From NCBI GenBank assembly GCA_017792345.1, contig CP051228.1, positions 2,680,501-2,744,500 of the forward strand: a stretch of DNA of 64,000 nt, written 5' to 3'. Positions 25,420 through 34,267 of the stretch are shown here, piece after piece (within the stretch, counting starts at the first letter, position 1; every line of letters begins with the position of its first letter). This DNA is from Mesoflavibacter sp. GTDB lineage: Bacteria; Pseudomonadota; Alphaproteobacteria; UBA8366; Aestuariispiraceae. Below the pieces are notes generated by a model that was not told the DNA's origin, ran no database searches, and saw only the letters and a list, made by a program, of their open reading frames with translations. The translations under genes were made by a program, and so were the position numbers.

Positions 25420-27567
25420 GTGAACAGAAATTCTTGGTCGAGGGGATTGCCCTCGCGCATCGTATTGTCCGCATTCCTGGCCGCGTCGGCGGGCGGTGTT
25501 GCCCTGGCGCAGGACAGTACGGAAACGGAAGATACTTATGTGCTGGAGCCGATTACCGTGCTCGGCAATCAGGAAGACGCGACGGGGCCGGTGACCGACA
25601 AGGGCAATCCGCCGACCGTCACCGGATCGAAAGTACCGGTCTATGCGAATGAGGTTCCGCAATCTCTTTCGGTGCTGGGCAAGGAAGATCTGGAACGGTT
25701 CAACGCCGACCGGGTCAGCGAGACCCTGCGCTACACGGCCGGGATGATGACCGACGTTTTCGGTGACGATAACGATACGGATTGGATGCGCATTCGCGGG
25801 TTCCAGGCCGATCAGAACGGCATCTATCTGGATAATGCCCAGAACCTGGCCTTCGCCTTTGGCTCATTCTACACCGATCCCTATGCGCTGGAACGCATCG
25901 AGGTGCTGCGCGGCCCGTCTTCGGCCCTTTATGGCGGGTCCAACCCCGGCGGGATCGTGAACTATGTCTCCAAGCGTCCCGGCGCGCGCATTCGCGAGAC
26001 CGTCCTTCAGGGCAATGACGCGCCGTCCGGGTCGATCGCGTTCGATGTCGGCGATCCGCTGGACAATGGGGAGGCCTACCGCGTCGTCGGCCGGTTCGAA
26101 GGCGGCGACAAGTATGACGAATTCAACCACGGCGAACGCTACACCTTCGCGCCGTCCTACAAGGTCACGGCCAAGAACGGTACGGAACTGACCTTCCTCG
26201 CCAATCTGCACGTCGCGGACGAGAAGCATAACGGCAGCACTTTCCTGCCCTATCACGGCACCGTGCGGCGTCAGAGCTTCGGCTACATCGACGACGATGA
26301 AAACTTTTCCGATCCCGATTGGGATTCGTATCGCCGTGAACAGTTTTCGGCGACGGCGATTGTCGAACATACCTTCGTCAACGATTTTACCTTCACGGCG
26401 ATCGGTCGCGCAGGGGTGGCCAGTGTCGAAGAAAGCTACTGGTATCCGGGCGGATATACCGGCTTCGCGGCAGTCCCTGCCGACAATGCCGGTACGTTGA
26501 GCATCATCGGCTTTGAACACGATACCCTGACCCGTACCGCACAGACGGATGTTCGGTACTACGGCATCGTCGAAACCGGACCGGTCGAACACGACCTGCT
26601 ATTCGGGGTCGATGCCCGTTACTATTGGTTGGACGAAACCCAGGCCTTTGGTTTCGGCACCACGTCGGTCACAAACCCGATCAATCCGGGTGCGCCGGCC
26701 CTCGGTGCGCCGTTCCAGGATGCGACGTCCACCCAGACCCAGGTTGGTTTGTACTTCCAGGACCAACTGCGCTTCGGTGACGGCTGGATCGTGACTGGCA
26801 ACTTGCGCTTTGACCGGGTCCATACCGAACAGGACGGCGCGAACGGCTTTGCGCGGCGCGATGGGAAGTTTTCCTACCGCGCGGCCGTCGCTTATGACTT
26901 CAGCCAGGGGATCACGCCCTATGTGACCTATTCGACGTCGTTCAATCCGCAGATCACGTCCCCGGCCAATGGTGTCACCAAGCCGGAAACGGGCGAGCAG
27001 ATCGAGACCGGTTTCAAATGGGCGCCGAATTCCGGCAACATGTATGTCAATGCGGCGATCTTCCAGATCAACCGGAATGACGTTGTGACCGGCGTCAATC
27101 CGAACTTCGAACAGATCGGCGAAATCCGCTCTCGCGGTGCGGAACTGGAAGGCGGTTATGATTTCCAGAACGGCCTGACGGTCGCGACCGCCCTGACCTA
27201 TCTGGACGTCGAAATCCTGGACGACAAGAATGCCAGCCTGATCGGCAAGACGCCGACATTGACCCCGGATCACGAACTGACCCTGCGGGCCGATTATGCC
27301 TTCGGGGGTGTCGCGGAAGGACTGACTCTTGGGGCGGGCGTGCGGCACCGTGGCGAAAGCTACGCCGATACGGCGAACACTCTGGACGTGCCGGATTCCA
27401 CCATCTTTGACCTATATGGGTCCTATCAGGTGGTGGAGAATGCCGAACTCAATCTCTCGGCCACCAACATCGCGGACCGGCGCTACGTGACCGGTTGTCA
27501 GACGGAAACCGTGTGCTCCTACGGCTCCGGCCGCGAAGTCACGCTGTCGTTGAGAGCGAACTGGTAA
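25420..27567 (+). CDS. TonB-dependent siderophore receptor (FhuA/FpvA type)
   Basis: Outer-membrane gated barrel for a ferric siderophore, powered by TonB/ExbBD. The 715-residue protein starts with a GTG at 25420 behind GAGGGG; this start gives a clean signal peptide (MNRNSWSRGLPSRIVLSAFL, cleavage likely after ALA at 30). The plug domain contains RVSETLRYTAGM, WMRIRGFQADQNGIYLDN, and RIEVLRGPSSALYGGSNPGG, all typical of siderophore receptors. The barrel ends in an aromatic residue (LSLRANW), as outer-membrane proteins do. A Cys pair (TGCQTETVC) lies in a late loop. It follows the AraC gene by 68 bases and is probably regulated by it. Confidence 0.93.
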   Translation: MNRNSWSRGLPSRIVLSAFLAASAGGVALAQDSTETEDTYVLEPITVLGNQEDATGPVTDKGNPPTVTGSKVPVYANEVPQSLSVLGKEDLERFNADRVSETLRYTAGMMTDVFGDDNDTDWMRIRGFQADQNGIYLDNAQNLAFAFGSFYTDPYALERIEVLRGPSSALYGGSNPGGIVNYVSKRPGARIRETVLQGNDAPSGSIAFDVGDPLDNGEAYRVVGRFEGGDKYDEFNHGERYTFAPSYKVTAKNGTELTFLANLHVADEKHNGSTFLPYHGTVRRQSFGYIDDDENFSDPDWDSYRREQFSATAIVEHTFVNDFTFTAIGRAGVASVEESYWYPGGYTGFAAVPADNAGTLSIIGFEHDTLTRTAQTDVRYYGIVETGPVEHDLLFGVDARYYWLDETQAFGFGTTSVTNPINPGAPALGAPFQDATSTQTQVGLYFQDQLRFGDGWIVTGNLRFDRVHTEQDGANGFARRDGKFSYRAAVAYDFSQGITPYVTYSTSFNPQITSPANGVTKPETGEQIETGFKWAPNSGNMYVNAAIFQINRNDVVTGVNPNFEQIGEIRSRGAELEGGYDFQNGLTVATALTYLDVEILDDKNASLIGKTPTLTPDHELTLRADYAFGGVAEGLTLGAGVRHRGESYADTANTLDVPDSTIFDLYGSYQVVENAELNLSATNIADRRYVTGCQTETVCSYGSGREVTLSLRANW

Positions 27568-27583
27568 GCGCCTTTCGGGGCAG

Positions 27584-27601
27584 GGGGGCTTGGTGGCCCC
27601 C
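27584..27601 (+). terminator. GC hairpin after the TonB receptor
   Basis: GGGGGC-N6-GCCCCC lies 16 bases after the receptor stop. It has no T-run, so termination would be weak or Rho-assisted, but the position fits a transcript end. Confidence 0.45.
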
Positions 27602-27704
27602 TATCCGAATCGCATCTGTTTCCGCACCTCCCCGGATTGGATAGACTGCCTGCGTCACAGCCCGGTCTCGCCGGCAGTTATCCAATCCGTCAGAGGGTTA
27701 TCCC

Positions 27705-28847
27705 GTGCTTTCCAGTGTCGACATTCTCGACCGTTTGATCGCCTTCAACACCGTCAGCCGCACACCGAACATCGGACTGATCCGCTATGTGGCGGAGTTG
27801 CTGACAGGGGCCGGTATCGAGTGCCGCATTGTAGAGGGCCCGAACGGCGACAATGCCAATCTCTATGCGAAAGTGGGCCCTGATGGCGGGGGCGGTGTCA
27901 TGCTGTCCGGCCATACCGACGTCGTTCCCGTCGCGGGTCAGAACTGGACGGTCGACCCATTTCGAATGACCGCGCGCGACGGCAAGTATTACGGGCGCGG
28001 TACGACGGACATGAAGGGCTTCGTCGCCTGCGCCGTCCGGGCGATGTTGCTGTCCGCCGACAGGCCGCTCGCCAAACCCCTGCATCTGGCCCTTTCCTAT
28101 GACGAAGAGATCGGATGCGTCGGTGTCCGGCGTCTTCTCGATATTCTGGACGGGGCGCCGGACCAACCAGGTTTTTGCATCGTCGGCGAACCGACCGAAC
28201 TGACCGTCGCGACCGGGCACAAGGGCAAGATCGCCGCCCGCGCCGTCTGTACGGGGCGCGAAGTGCATTCGGCGCTTGCGCCGCAAGGGGTGAATGCGAT
28301 CCATCTGGCGGCGGATTTCGTCGCGGCGCTGAGGGATCTTCAAGTGGACTTGGCGGAACGCGGTGCGCGGGACCCGGAATACGACATTCCTTATGCAACG
28401 GTCCATGCCGGGGTCATTAGCGGTGGGACGGCGCTGAACATCGTGCCGAACCATTGCAGCGTCGATTTCGAAATCCGCCACCTGAAGGCGGACGATCCTG
28501 AGGTCCTGCTGGGACGCGTCGAGGCCGCCGCCGAAGCGATTTCGAAATCCTGCCCGGAAGGCTGCGGCGTGGTGATTGAGATCGTGAACCGGTATCCCGG
28601 TCTCGATACCTCTGCCGATGCGGAGATCGTGTCCTTCGTCAAATCGCTGACCGGGGCAAACGCCACGACCAAGGTGGCGTTCGGGACCGAAGGCGGATTG
28701 TTCGACGCGCGTCTCGGCATCCCCACCGTTGTCTGCGGGCCGGGCTCCATGGCCCAGGGGCATAAGCCGGATGAGTTTATCGAGGGGTCGCAGATGGCAG
28801 CCTGCGACCGGTTCCTGGAAACGCTACTGGACCGGATGTCGGCTTGA
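27705..28847 (+). CDS. M20 family deacylase, acetylornithine deacetylase (ArgE)-like
   Basis: Zinc-dependent hydrolase of N-acyl amino acids or similar amides. The 380-residue protein has all M20 marks: His70 and Asp72 (SGHTDVVPV), Asp102 (GRGTTDMKG), Glu134/Glu135 (SYDEEIGCVG), and a C-terminal His near 353 (MAQGHKPDEF), with a dimerisation domain between. The start is GTG at 27705 after AGAGGG. It faces a LysR/DUF1028/PhyH/RidA/FMO cluster and overlaps the LysR gene tail-to-tail by 24 bases. A catabolic deacylase in that pathway is as likely as a role in arginine synthesis. Confidence 0.85.
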   Translation: MLSSVDILDRLIAFNTVSRTPNIGLIRYVAELLTGAGIECRIVEGPNGDNANLYAKVGPDGGGGVMLSGHTDVVPVAGQNWTVDPFRMTARDGKYYGRGTTDMKGFVACAVRAMLLSADRPLAKPLHLALSYDEEIGCVGVRRLLDILDGAPDQPGFCIVGEPTELTVATGHKGKIAARAVCTGREVHSALAPQGVNAIHLAADFVAALRDLQVDLAERGARDPEYDIPYATVHAGVISGGTALNIVPNHCSVDFEIRHLKADDPEVLLGRVEAAAEAISKSCPEGCGVVIEIVNRYPGLDTSADAEIVSFVKSLTGANATTKVAFGTEGGLFDARLGIPTVVCGPGSMAQGHKPDEFIEGSQMAACDRFLETLLDRMSA

Positions 28848-29753
28848 TGCCAGGGGCGGGACGCGGTCCCGGCACAGCGCCTCGAATGCTTGCAGGATGC
28901 GGGGCTTCATCTCCGTCCGCATGGTCAGCAAGCCGACCCGCAGCGGGTCGATCGGATCGGAAATCGGGCGGAAGACCAGCGGCTTCCCGTCCGGCGCATT
29001 CGGATTGGCGCTGGGGACATTCAGCAGGCCATAGCCGAACCCGTTCGCGACCATGGTCCGGACCATCGCCAAATGCGCGGACCGGTCGGCGATACGTGGC
29101 TTCAGGCCGACCCGATGAAACAGCGATTGGAAATAGTCGCGGCTGATCGGCAGGTCCAACAGGACCAGCGGATGCGCCGCCAGGGTCCGTAACGACACGC
29201 TGTCCCGATCGGCCAAGGGATGATCCGGGGCGAACAGCGCATAGGGACGCAGATCGGCCAGCGGTTCGAAGGCGATGTCCTTCGGAATCTCCAAATCGTA
29301 AGTAATGGCGGTGTCGATCTCCGCGCCCCGGATCATCCGGAACAGATCGGCCTGATGGGCTTCCTCGTGCCGGAAGGCCGCACTGGGATATCCCTCTTCG
29401 AAGGCTTTGCGCAGTTCGGGCAGGAAATAGGGCGCGATCGTCACCAGGCATCCAACGGATATCGGTCCGCTGATCTGGTCGGAGATCTCCCCGGCCATGG
29501 CGTGCAGCGCCCCAGCCCCTTCCAAGAGCTCCCGCGCGGCCTTGTAAAGCCGCCGGCCACCTGGCGTCAGAGACAGGCCCTGGGCGTGCTGTCGAACGAA
29601 CAGGGTGATGCCCAGCGCGTCTTCCAATTGGGAAATGGCGGTCGAGATCGACGGGGCCGACACGTTCAGCCGCCCCGCCGCGACGGCAATGCTGCCGGCG
29701 TCCCCGACGGCGACGAAATATTCGATCTGCCTCAGCGTATACCGGATTGCCAT
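28824..29753 (-). CDS. LysR-family transcriptional regulator
   Basis: A 309-residue LysR protein: N-terminal helix-turn-helix (LRQIEYFVAVGDAGSIAVAA, LNVSAPSISTAISQLE) and a C-terminal periplasmic-binding-protein-like co-inducer domain. It is the last gene in the direction of the FMO, RidA, dioxygenase and DUF1028 genes, 30 bases after DUF1028, and so is probably cotranscribed and controls that cluster. Its 3' end overlaps the convergent deacylase gene by 24 bases. Confidence 0.9.
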   Translation of the reverse strand: MAIRYTLRQIEYFVAVGDAGSIAVAAGRLNVSAPSISTAISQLEDALGITLFVRQHAQGLSLTPGGRRLYKAARELLEGAGALHAMAGEISDQISGPISVGCLVTIAPYFLPELRKAFEEGYPSAAFRHEEAHQADLFRMIRGAEIDTAITYDLEIPKDIAFEPLADLRPYALFAPDHPLADRDSVSLRTLAAHPLVLLDLPISRDYFQSLFHRVGLKPRIADRSAHLAMVRTMVANGFGYGLLNVPSANPNAPDGKPLVFRPISDPIDPLRVGLLTMRTEMKPRILQAFEALCRDRVPPLASSRHPVQ

Positions 29754-29783
29754 GGAGTTTTCGCCGGTCAGTCCGCCGCCAGG

Positions 29784-30458
29784 CTATTCATCGCCCGGCA
29801 CCCCATAGCTGGGCGCTGCGCTGGGATCCAGCGCGCGCGCCACATAGTCCTTCATCTGGGGTTCATAGCGGCGCCACAGCGCGTCCAACTCCGCGATGGG
29901 ATCGCCGTCGGTCCAATCGATGCGAAGGTCGGCAACCGGCCAGGGAACGTCGTCGACAAGTTTCATGCCGGCCGAATGGACCGGCCCCGCTTCGCCGCCG
30001 GCATCCAGCGCCGCGCCCATCGCGCCGAGCAGCCGGTCGCCCAGCGGGCCGCTGGACGCGGTGAAGGCGTCGACCATGGCCTTGGGCACATCCGGGTTTG
30101 CCAATAGATTGCCGCCGCAGGCGACATTCATGGCTTTTGCCTCGCCCCAGACGCCCAGAACCTTGCCGCCGGAATGAATGGCGCTGCCGCCCTTGGCGTC
30201 GACCGTCAGGATCTGGCGGAAGTCGATATGCGGGCCGATGCGGCGCAGGATGGCGACGGTCTCCTCGGCTGTGGCGCCGCGGGCCAGGAGGTCCAGACCC
30301 TGTACCCCCAGCCTGGGATCGGTGACGTTCTGACTGGCGATTGCCCCCGCTCCGGCCTGGGCATAGGCGCAGCGGGCGGCGACAGCGGGGGAGGAGGAGG
30401 ATACGGCGACGCCGAACATGCCCGTTTCGGCGCAGCGTGCGACGATGGAAAAGGTCAT
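29784..30458 (-). CDS. DUF1028 family protein
   Basis: A 224-residue protein that begins MTFSIVARCAETGMFGVAVS, the hallmark of DUF1028, a predicted Ntn-hydrolase-fold family often found next to amidases, RidA and peptidase-like enzymes. Its substrate is not known. The ATG overlaps the stop of the dioxygenase gene by 4 bases, so it belongs to the same operon. The C-terminal part (AELDALWRRYEPQMKDYVAR) is helical. Confidence 0.88.
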   Translation of the reverse strand: MTFSIVARCAETGMFGVAVSSSSPAVAARCAYAQAGAGAIASQNVTDPRLGVQGLDLLARGATAEETVAILRRIGPHIDFRQILTVDAKGGSAIHSGGKVLGVWGEAKAMNVACGGNLLANPDVPKAMVDAFTASSGPLGDRLLGAMGAALDAGGEAGPVHSAGMKLVDDVPWPVADLRIDWTDGDPIAELDALWRRYEPQMKDYVARALDPSAAPSYGVPGDE

Positions 30459-31324
30459 GCGCCGCGCTCCCGGTCCGATTGCTGGGCGAAGAAGGACGTC
30501 TTCGGATATTCCGGCACGGCCACGTCATAGGCCTCGCCCCGGACCCGGTGCGGATCGGCGCCGCGTACGAAGATTCCCATATGTTTCGTGGGGACCGGGT
30601 TGGGTGTACAGGGCATCGCGTCACCCGCTGAATAGACGCAGATGAACAGCGTGCGCGGCTGTGTCGACAGGTTCGGCTCCGACCCGTGCGCCAGGCGCGT
30701 ATGCATCAGGCAGACCGATCCGGCCTTGCCCATGCACAGAACCGATTGCCGCTTCATCTCTTCTTCAATCTCCGGCGCGACGGCGCCGGTGAAGATTCCG
30801 TCCTGCCAGATGCTGTGGATCGGTCCCTTATGACTGCCGGGTGCCACCGCCAGCGGACCGTTGTCTTCGGTCACATCGTCGATCATCAGCAAGGCGGTGA
30901 CGAGGTCGGAATTCGAATGCGGCGTGAAGGAAAAGTCCTGATGCCATTTCACCATGGTTGCCGCGCCCGGCTGCTTTGAGTTGATTTTGGTGTGATGCAG
31001 CTTGATGTTCGGCCCGATCAGGTCGGCGACCATGTCCGTCATTCGGCTGTCCGCCATGGCGTCGTAATACGCGTCGGACACCTCCGTCGGCGCCTGGACG
31101 CGGCGCAGGGCGGCGGGCTTGCCGTCGCCGGGAGGCTGCAGATCGAAACGCGGTCTTGCGTCGATCGTCTCGCCGAAGGGCGCATCGTGGCGAGCGCTCT
31201 CCGCGACCCACTGGTCGAAATCTGCCCGCAGACGGGCCAGAAGCGCCGCATCGACGGCGTCCTCAACGACCAGATAGCCATTGTCCTGGAAGAACTGCTT
31301 CTGGGTTTCCGTCAGGATGGTCAT
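30455..31324 (-). CDS. Phytanoyl-CoA dioxygenase (PhyH)-family Fe(II)/2-oxoglutarate oxygenase
   Basis: Predicted non-haem iron hydroxylase that uses 2-oxoglutarate and O2. The 289-residue protein has the metal facial triad: His128 and Asp130 (KWHQDFS) and distal His213 (LAHGSEPN), with an Arg near 224 to bind 2-oxoglutarate. The start at 31324 is two bases from the RidA stop. In this family many members act on small amines and amino acids (ectoine, alkaloids), so hydroxylation of a nitrogenous substrate fits the neighbours. The specific substrate is unknown. Confidence 0.87.
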   Translation of the reverse strand: MTILTETQKQFFQDNGYLVVEDAVDAALLARLRADFDQWVAESARHDAPFGETIDARPRFDLQPPGDGKPAALRRVQAPTEVSDAYYDAMADSRMTDMVADLIGPNIKLHHTKINSKQPGAATMVKWHQDFSFTPHSNSDLVTALLMIDDVTEDNGPLAVAPGSHKGPIHSIWQDGIFTGAVAPEIEEEMKRQSVLCMGKAGSVCLMHTRLAHGSEPNLSTQPRTLFICVYSAGDAMPCTPNPVPTKHMGIFVRGADPHRVRGEAYDVAVPEYPKTSFFAQQSDRERGA

Positions 31325-31326
31325 AA

Positions 31327-31749
31327 TCAATCCTCTTCGTCCGGAATGACGGCGGTCGCTTCGATCTCGACCAGCCATTCGGGGCGGGCGAGGGCGGGCA
31401 CAACGAGCCCGGTCGAAACCGGATAGACGCCCTTGGTGTATTCGCCCATGGCCCGGTAGACCGCCTCGCGATAGCGGATGTCCGTCAGATAGACGACCAG
31501 GCGGCAGATATGCTCCATCTTCGCGCCGCTTTCTTCCAGCAGCATGCGAATGTTCTGCATGGCCTTGTGTGCCTGGGCGCCTGCGTCACCGATACCGACC
31601 GATTCCGAGGTCTCCAGATCCTGACCGATCTGACCGCGCACGAAGATCATGGTTCCTCGTGCCACCACGGATTGGCACAGATCGTTGTCCAGTTTCTGCT
31701 CCGGATAGGTGTCTTTGGTATTGAACTTGCGAATTCTCTTATGCGCCAT
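31327..31749 (-). CDS. RidA (YjgF/YER057c/UK114) family protein
   Basis: A 140-residue Rid protein: GQIGQDLET, AQAHKAMQNIRMLLEESGAK, and STGLVVPALARPEWLVEIEA. RidA-like proteins hydrolyse reactive imines or enamines made by amine oxidations, or act as amidohydrolases in catabolic operons (as RutC does). It lies between the flavin monooxygenase and the dioxygenase and has short gaps to both, so it probably handles an imine from one of them. It is a catabolic Rid subgroup candidate rather than the housekeeping RidA. Confidence 0.87.
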   Translation of the reverse strand: MAHKRIRKFNTKDTYPEQKLDNDLCQSVVARGTMIFVRGQIGQDLETSESVGIGDAGAQAHKAMQNIRMLLEESGAKMEHICRLVVYLTDIRYREAVYRAMGEYTKGVYPVSTGLVVPALARPEWLVEIEATAVIPDEED

Positions 31750-31778
31750 TTGTCTTGCTTCCCTGTTGAATGGCCGTA

Positions 31779-33074
31779 TCAGCCGACCTTCGCTTTCGGT
31801 TCCGGTGCCGACAAATGCTCCCGGACACTGGTGTGGTACGCTTCGTAACTGACCTGGGTCATGATGTGATCCGCAATGAACCGCGCGTCGTGCCAGACAC
31901 CCCAGATGAAGGACGACCCGCGCCGGGACAGCCAGGGCAATCCCAGGAAATAGACGCCTGGCTCCGTCGATACGCCGCGCTGATGGTTCGGTTTCCCTGC
32001 GGCGTCGAAGGCATCGACCTGAAGCCATCCGAAATCATAGGCAAAGCCGGTTGCCCAGATGATCGATGTGATCCCTTGCTCCTTCAGGTTCAGCGACTCA
32101 ATGGGGGTCGTCACGCAGTCCGGGTCGGGCAGGAATTGGCGCGCCTCCGGCTCTTCCGGCAAGTCCAACCCGTTCCGTTCGGCATAGGCATCCGCCTCGT
32201 CCAGCACAGACAGGTAATTGGCGTCGCCACGCGCGATATTGGCCGCCAGATCGTCCCGGAAGAACAGCGATCCGTCGCGGAACGCCTCCGTCCGGCCGAC
32301 CAGCGTCATGCCGCGTGCCGCCAACCGGCGGAAATCGACCGTGTCGCCGCCATGGGCACCGCTGACCGAGATCGTGACATGTTCCGTGCCCGGCGCCGGG
32401 GTTTGAATGTCCCATTTGCCCATGACGCCCAGCCACCAGCAATAATCCAGTCCGCGATACCGGCGCGGCGGCCGGTCATGCGGTCCAACGGATAGGAATG
32501 TCCGGCGTCCGGATCGCAGCAATTCATCGGCGATCTGCCCGCCGGACGATCCGGCCCCGACCACCAGGACCGCCCCTTCCGGCAGCTCGTCGGGATTCCG
32601 ATAGGCGCTGGAATGGATCTGATGAATTCCGGCGTCCGCCGGAACGATCGCAGGCATGGTCGGCTTCTGGAACGGGCCGGTTGCCGCCACGATATGGGTC
32701 GCGTCGATCACGCCTTCGGACGTTTCGACCCGGAATCCGGCCCGTCCCTCGTTACGGCGAACGGACGTCACATTGACGCCGCAGCGGATCGGCGCGCCGA
32801 TCTTGTCGGCATACTGGACGAAATATTGCGCCACCCGTTCCTTCGGCGCGAAGGCCTCCGGATCGACATCGTCGAAGGTCATGCCGGGGAACCGGTCATG
32901 CCAGGCAGGACCGTTGGCGACCAGCGAGTCCCATCGTTCCGTGCGCCAGCGTTCGGCGATACGGTGCCGTTCCAGGACCAGATGCGAAATGCCGTTCCGT
33001 CCCAGATGTTCGCTCATGGCGACCCCGGCCTGCCCGGCCCCGACCACCAGCACATCCACTTTCTCGACCGTCAC
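31779..33074 (-). CDS. Flavin-dependent monooxygenase (FMO/CzcO-like)
   Basis: A 431-residue two-dinucleotide-domain flavoprotein: FAD motif GAGQAG (12-17) and NADPH motif GAGSSG (173-178), with WDSLVANGP and SIIWATGFAYDFGW, as in N-oxidising or Baeyer-Villiger-type single-component monooxygenases. It would consume NADPH and O2. The start is GTG at 33074 behind GAGGG. It is the first gene of the minus-strand cluster FMO, RidA, PhyH, DUF1028, LysR. The classical FMO fingerprint is only partly present, so N-oxygenation is an inference. Confidence 0.83.
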   Translation of the reverse strand: MTVEKVDVLVVGAGQAGVAMSEHLGRNGISHLVLERHRIAERWRTERWDSLVANGPAWHDRFPGMTFDDVDPEAFAPKERVAQYFVQYADKIGAPIRCGVNVTSVRRNEGRAGFRVETSEGVIDATHIVAATGPFQKPTMPAIVPADAGIHQIHSSAYRNPDELPEGAVLVVGAGSSGGQIADELLRSGRRTFLSVGPHDRPPRRYRGLDYCWWLGVMGKWDIQTPAPGTEHVTISVSGAHGGDTVDFRRLAARGMTLVGRTEAFRDGSLFFRDDLAANIARGDANYLSVLDEADAYAERNGLDLPEEPEARQFLPDPDCVTTPIESLNLKEQGITSIIWATGFAYDFGWLQVDAFDAAGKPNHQRGVSTEPGVYFLGLPWLSRRGSSFIWGVWHDARFIADHIMTQVSYEAYHTSVREHLSAPEPKAKVG

Positions 33075-33150
33075 CGCGCTACCCTCGCTTCCTTGGCAAA
33101 TGCGTTTTTAAACGGGGATCAGCTTAGGGAGCGATGTTGATTAGGTAAAA

Positions 33151-33174
33151 TATCAAATTCTTATATATTGGATA
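33151..33174. promoter_or_regulatory. AT-rich dyad in the FMO/YeeE divergent promoter
   Basis: An imperfect 24-base dyad begins TATC-AAT and ends ATT-GATA, symmetric at about 14 of 24 positions, in a markedly AT-rich tract of the gap between the FMO gene (33074, minus) and the YeeE gene (33308, plus). It could be an operator for either side, for example an ArsR-type sulfur regulator as known for other YeeE/YedE loci (inference). Confidence 0.35.
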
Positions 33175-33307
33175 GAGAAAAACTAATCTTGCTTTCCTCT
33201 GTGGCCGCCGTGACCGGGAAACTGAACTGGCAATGCCGCCGGGGCTTTTTCAAACATTCGAATCTGCGAAACAATCTTTGGAACCAAATGACCATAAGGA
33301 CATGGCG

Positions 33308-33751
33308 ATGATTGAGGGAGCTTGGATAAACGGCCTTCTGGGTGGTGTAGTGATCGGTTGCGCCGGCGCGGTTCTGCTGCTGTTGAATGGCCGTGTCGCC
33401 GGGATCAGCGGTATTTTGGCGCAACTGCTGCCGCCTTGGGGCATGGCAGACCAAGGACGGTCCTTAGGTCCGGCTGTCGCATTCTTGGTGGGGCTGGGCC
33501 TGGCACCCATCGCGCTGGCACAGACCGGATATGCTGTCTCGGTATCGATCACGGACAATGTTGCGGTGTTGATCGTCGGTGGGCTTCTGGTCGGATTCGG
33601 TACCCGCCTGGGAAGCGGTTGTACCAGCGGCCACGGTGTCTGCGGATTGTCGCGCGGATCGGTTCGGTCCCTTGTTGCTGTCGGAACCTTCATGGCCGTC
33701 GCGGCGGTTACCACTGCGGTCGTCCGCTTGACGACGGGGGCCGTACAATGA
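33308..33751 (+). CDS. YeeE/YedE family transporter, first half
   Basis: A 147-residue membrane protein with about four helices. It carries the family signature GTRLGSGCTSGHGVCGLS with Cys105 and Cys112. YeeE/YedE proteins (TsuA-type) carry reduced sulfur compounds such as thiosulfate across the inner membrane, passing them between cysteines. In this split version the two halves are separate genes that overlap by 4 bases. The ATG at 33308 is preferred because AAGGA sits 7 bases upstream; the earlier ATG (33302) is too close to it. Confidence 0.85.
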   Translation: MIEGAWINGLLGGVVIGCAGAVLLLLNGRVAGISGILAQLLPPWGMADQGRSLGPAVAFLVGLGLAPIALAQTGYAVSVSITDNVAVLIVGGLLVGFGTRLGSGCTSGHGVCGLSRGSVRSLVAVGTFMAVAAVTTAVVRLTTGAVQ

Positions 33752-34170
33752 ACAGGCAGGTTCTGATTGCCGGTCTATCCGGCCTCTTGTTCGGGATCGG
33801 CCTCGCCGTTTCGGAAATGGTCAATCCGGCCAGGGTGCTCGGCTTTCTTGACTTGCTCGGCGATTGGGACCCGACCCTCGCCTTCGTCATGGCAGGCGCG
33901 TTGGGGCCGATGGCACTGGCTTGGCTCGTTGCCAGACGGCGCGGGGACAGAACTCTGACAGGCGGCAAGATCCATCGTCCAATGGCGAAGCACATTGATG
34001 TCAGTCTCGTGGCCGGCGCTGTCTTGTTTGGCGTCGGCTGGGGCTTCGTCGGTCTTTGCCCGGGACCTGCTGTCGCGTCACTGGGCATTGCCGGGTCACC
34101 GGCCTGGATTTTCTTCGCCGCATTAGTTGCAGGTATGGCGCTCCATCGACTTCTGCCGCGACTGGGGTAA
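33748..34170 (+). CDS. YeeE/YedE family transporter, second half (DUF6691-like)
   Basis: A 140-residue membrane protein with four predicted helices; it opens MNRQVLIAGLSGLLFGIGLA and has VGWGFVGLCPGPAV with Cys104, the counterpart of the first half's cysteine motif. Its ATG overlaps the first half's stop, so the two are made together and should form one transporter. The PmpA/PmpB-type split is common in proteobacteria. No sulfurtransferase or persulfide dioxygenase gene is next to it here. Confidence 0.82.
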   Translation: MNRQVLIAGLSGLLFGIGLAVSEMVNPARVLGFLDLLGDWDPTLAFVMAGALGPMALAWLVARRRGDRTLTGGKIHRPMAKHIDVSLVAGAVLFGVGWGFVGLCPGPAVASLGIAGSPAWIFFAALVAGMALHRLLPRLG

Positions 34171-34267
34171 TGGAACCGCAACGGGGCTTGCGTATTCTTG
34201 GGCTGAGGCTTACTGGCTGAAGGAATTGGAACGGCGGCGCGATTCACAGCACGGGGTCTCGACCGGG

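Noticed and set aside
27705-28847. Biosynthetic ArgE
   Set aside because: No arginine biosynthesis gene is near, and the gene faces a catabolic cluster; I kept the M20 family call only.
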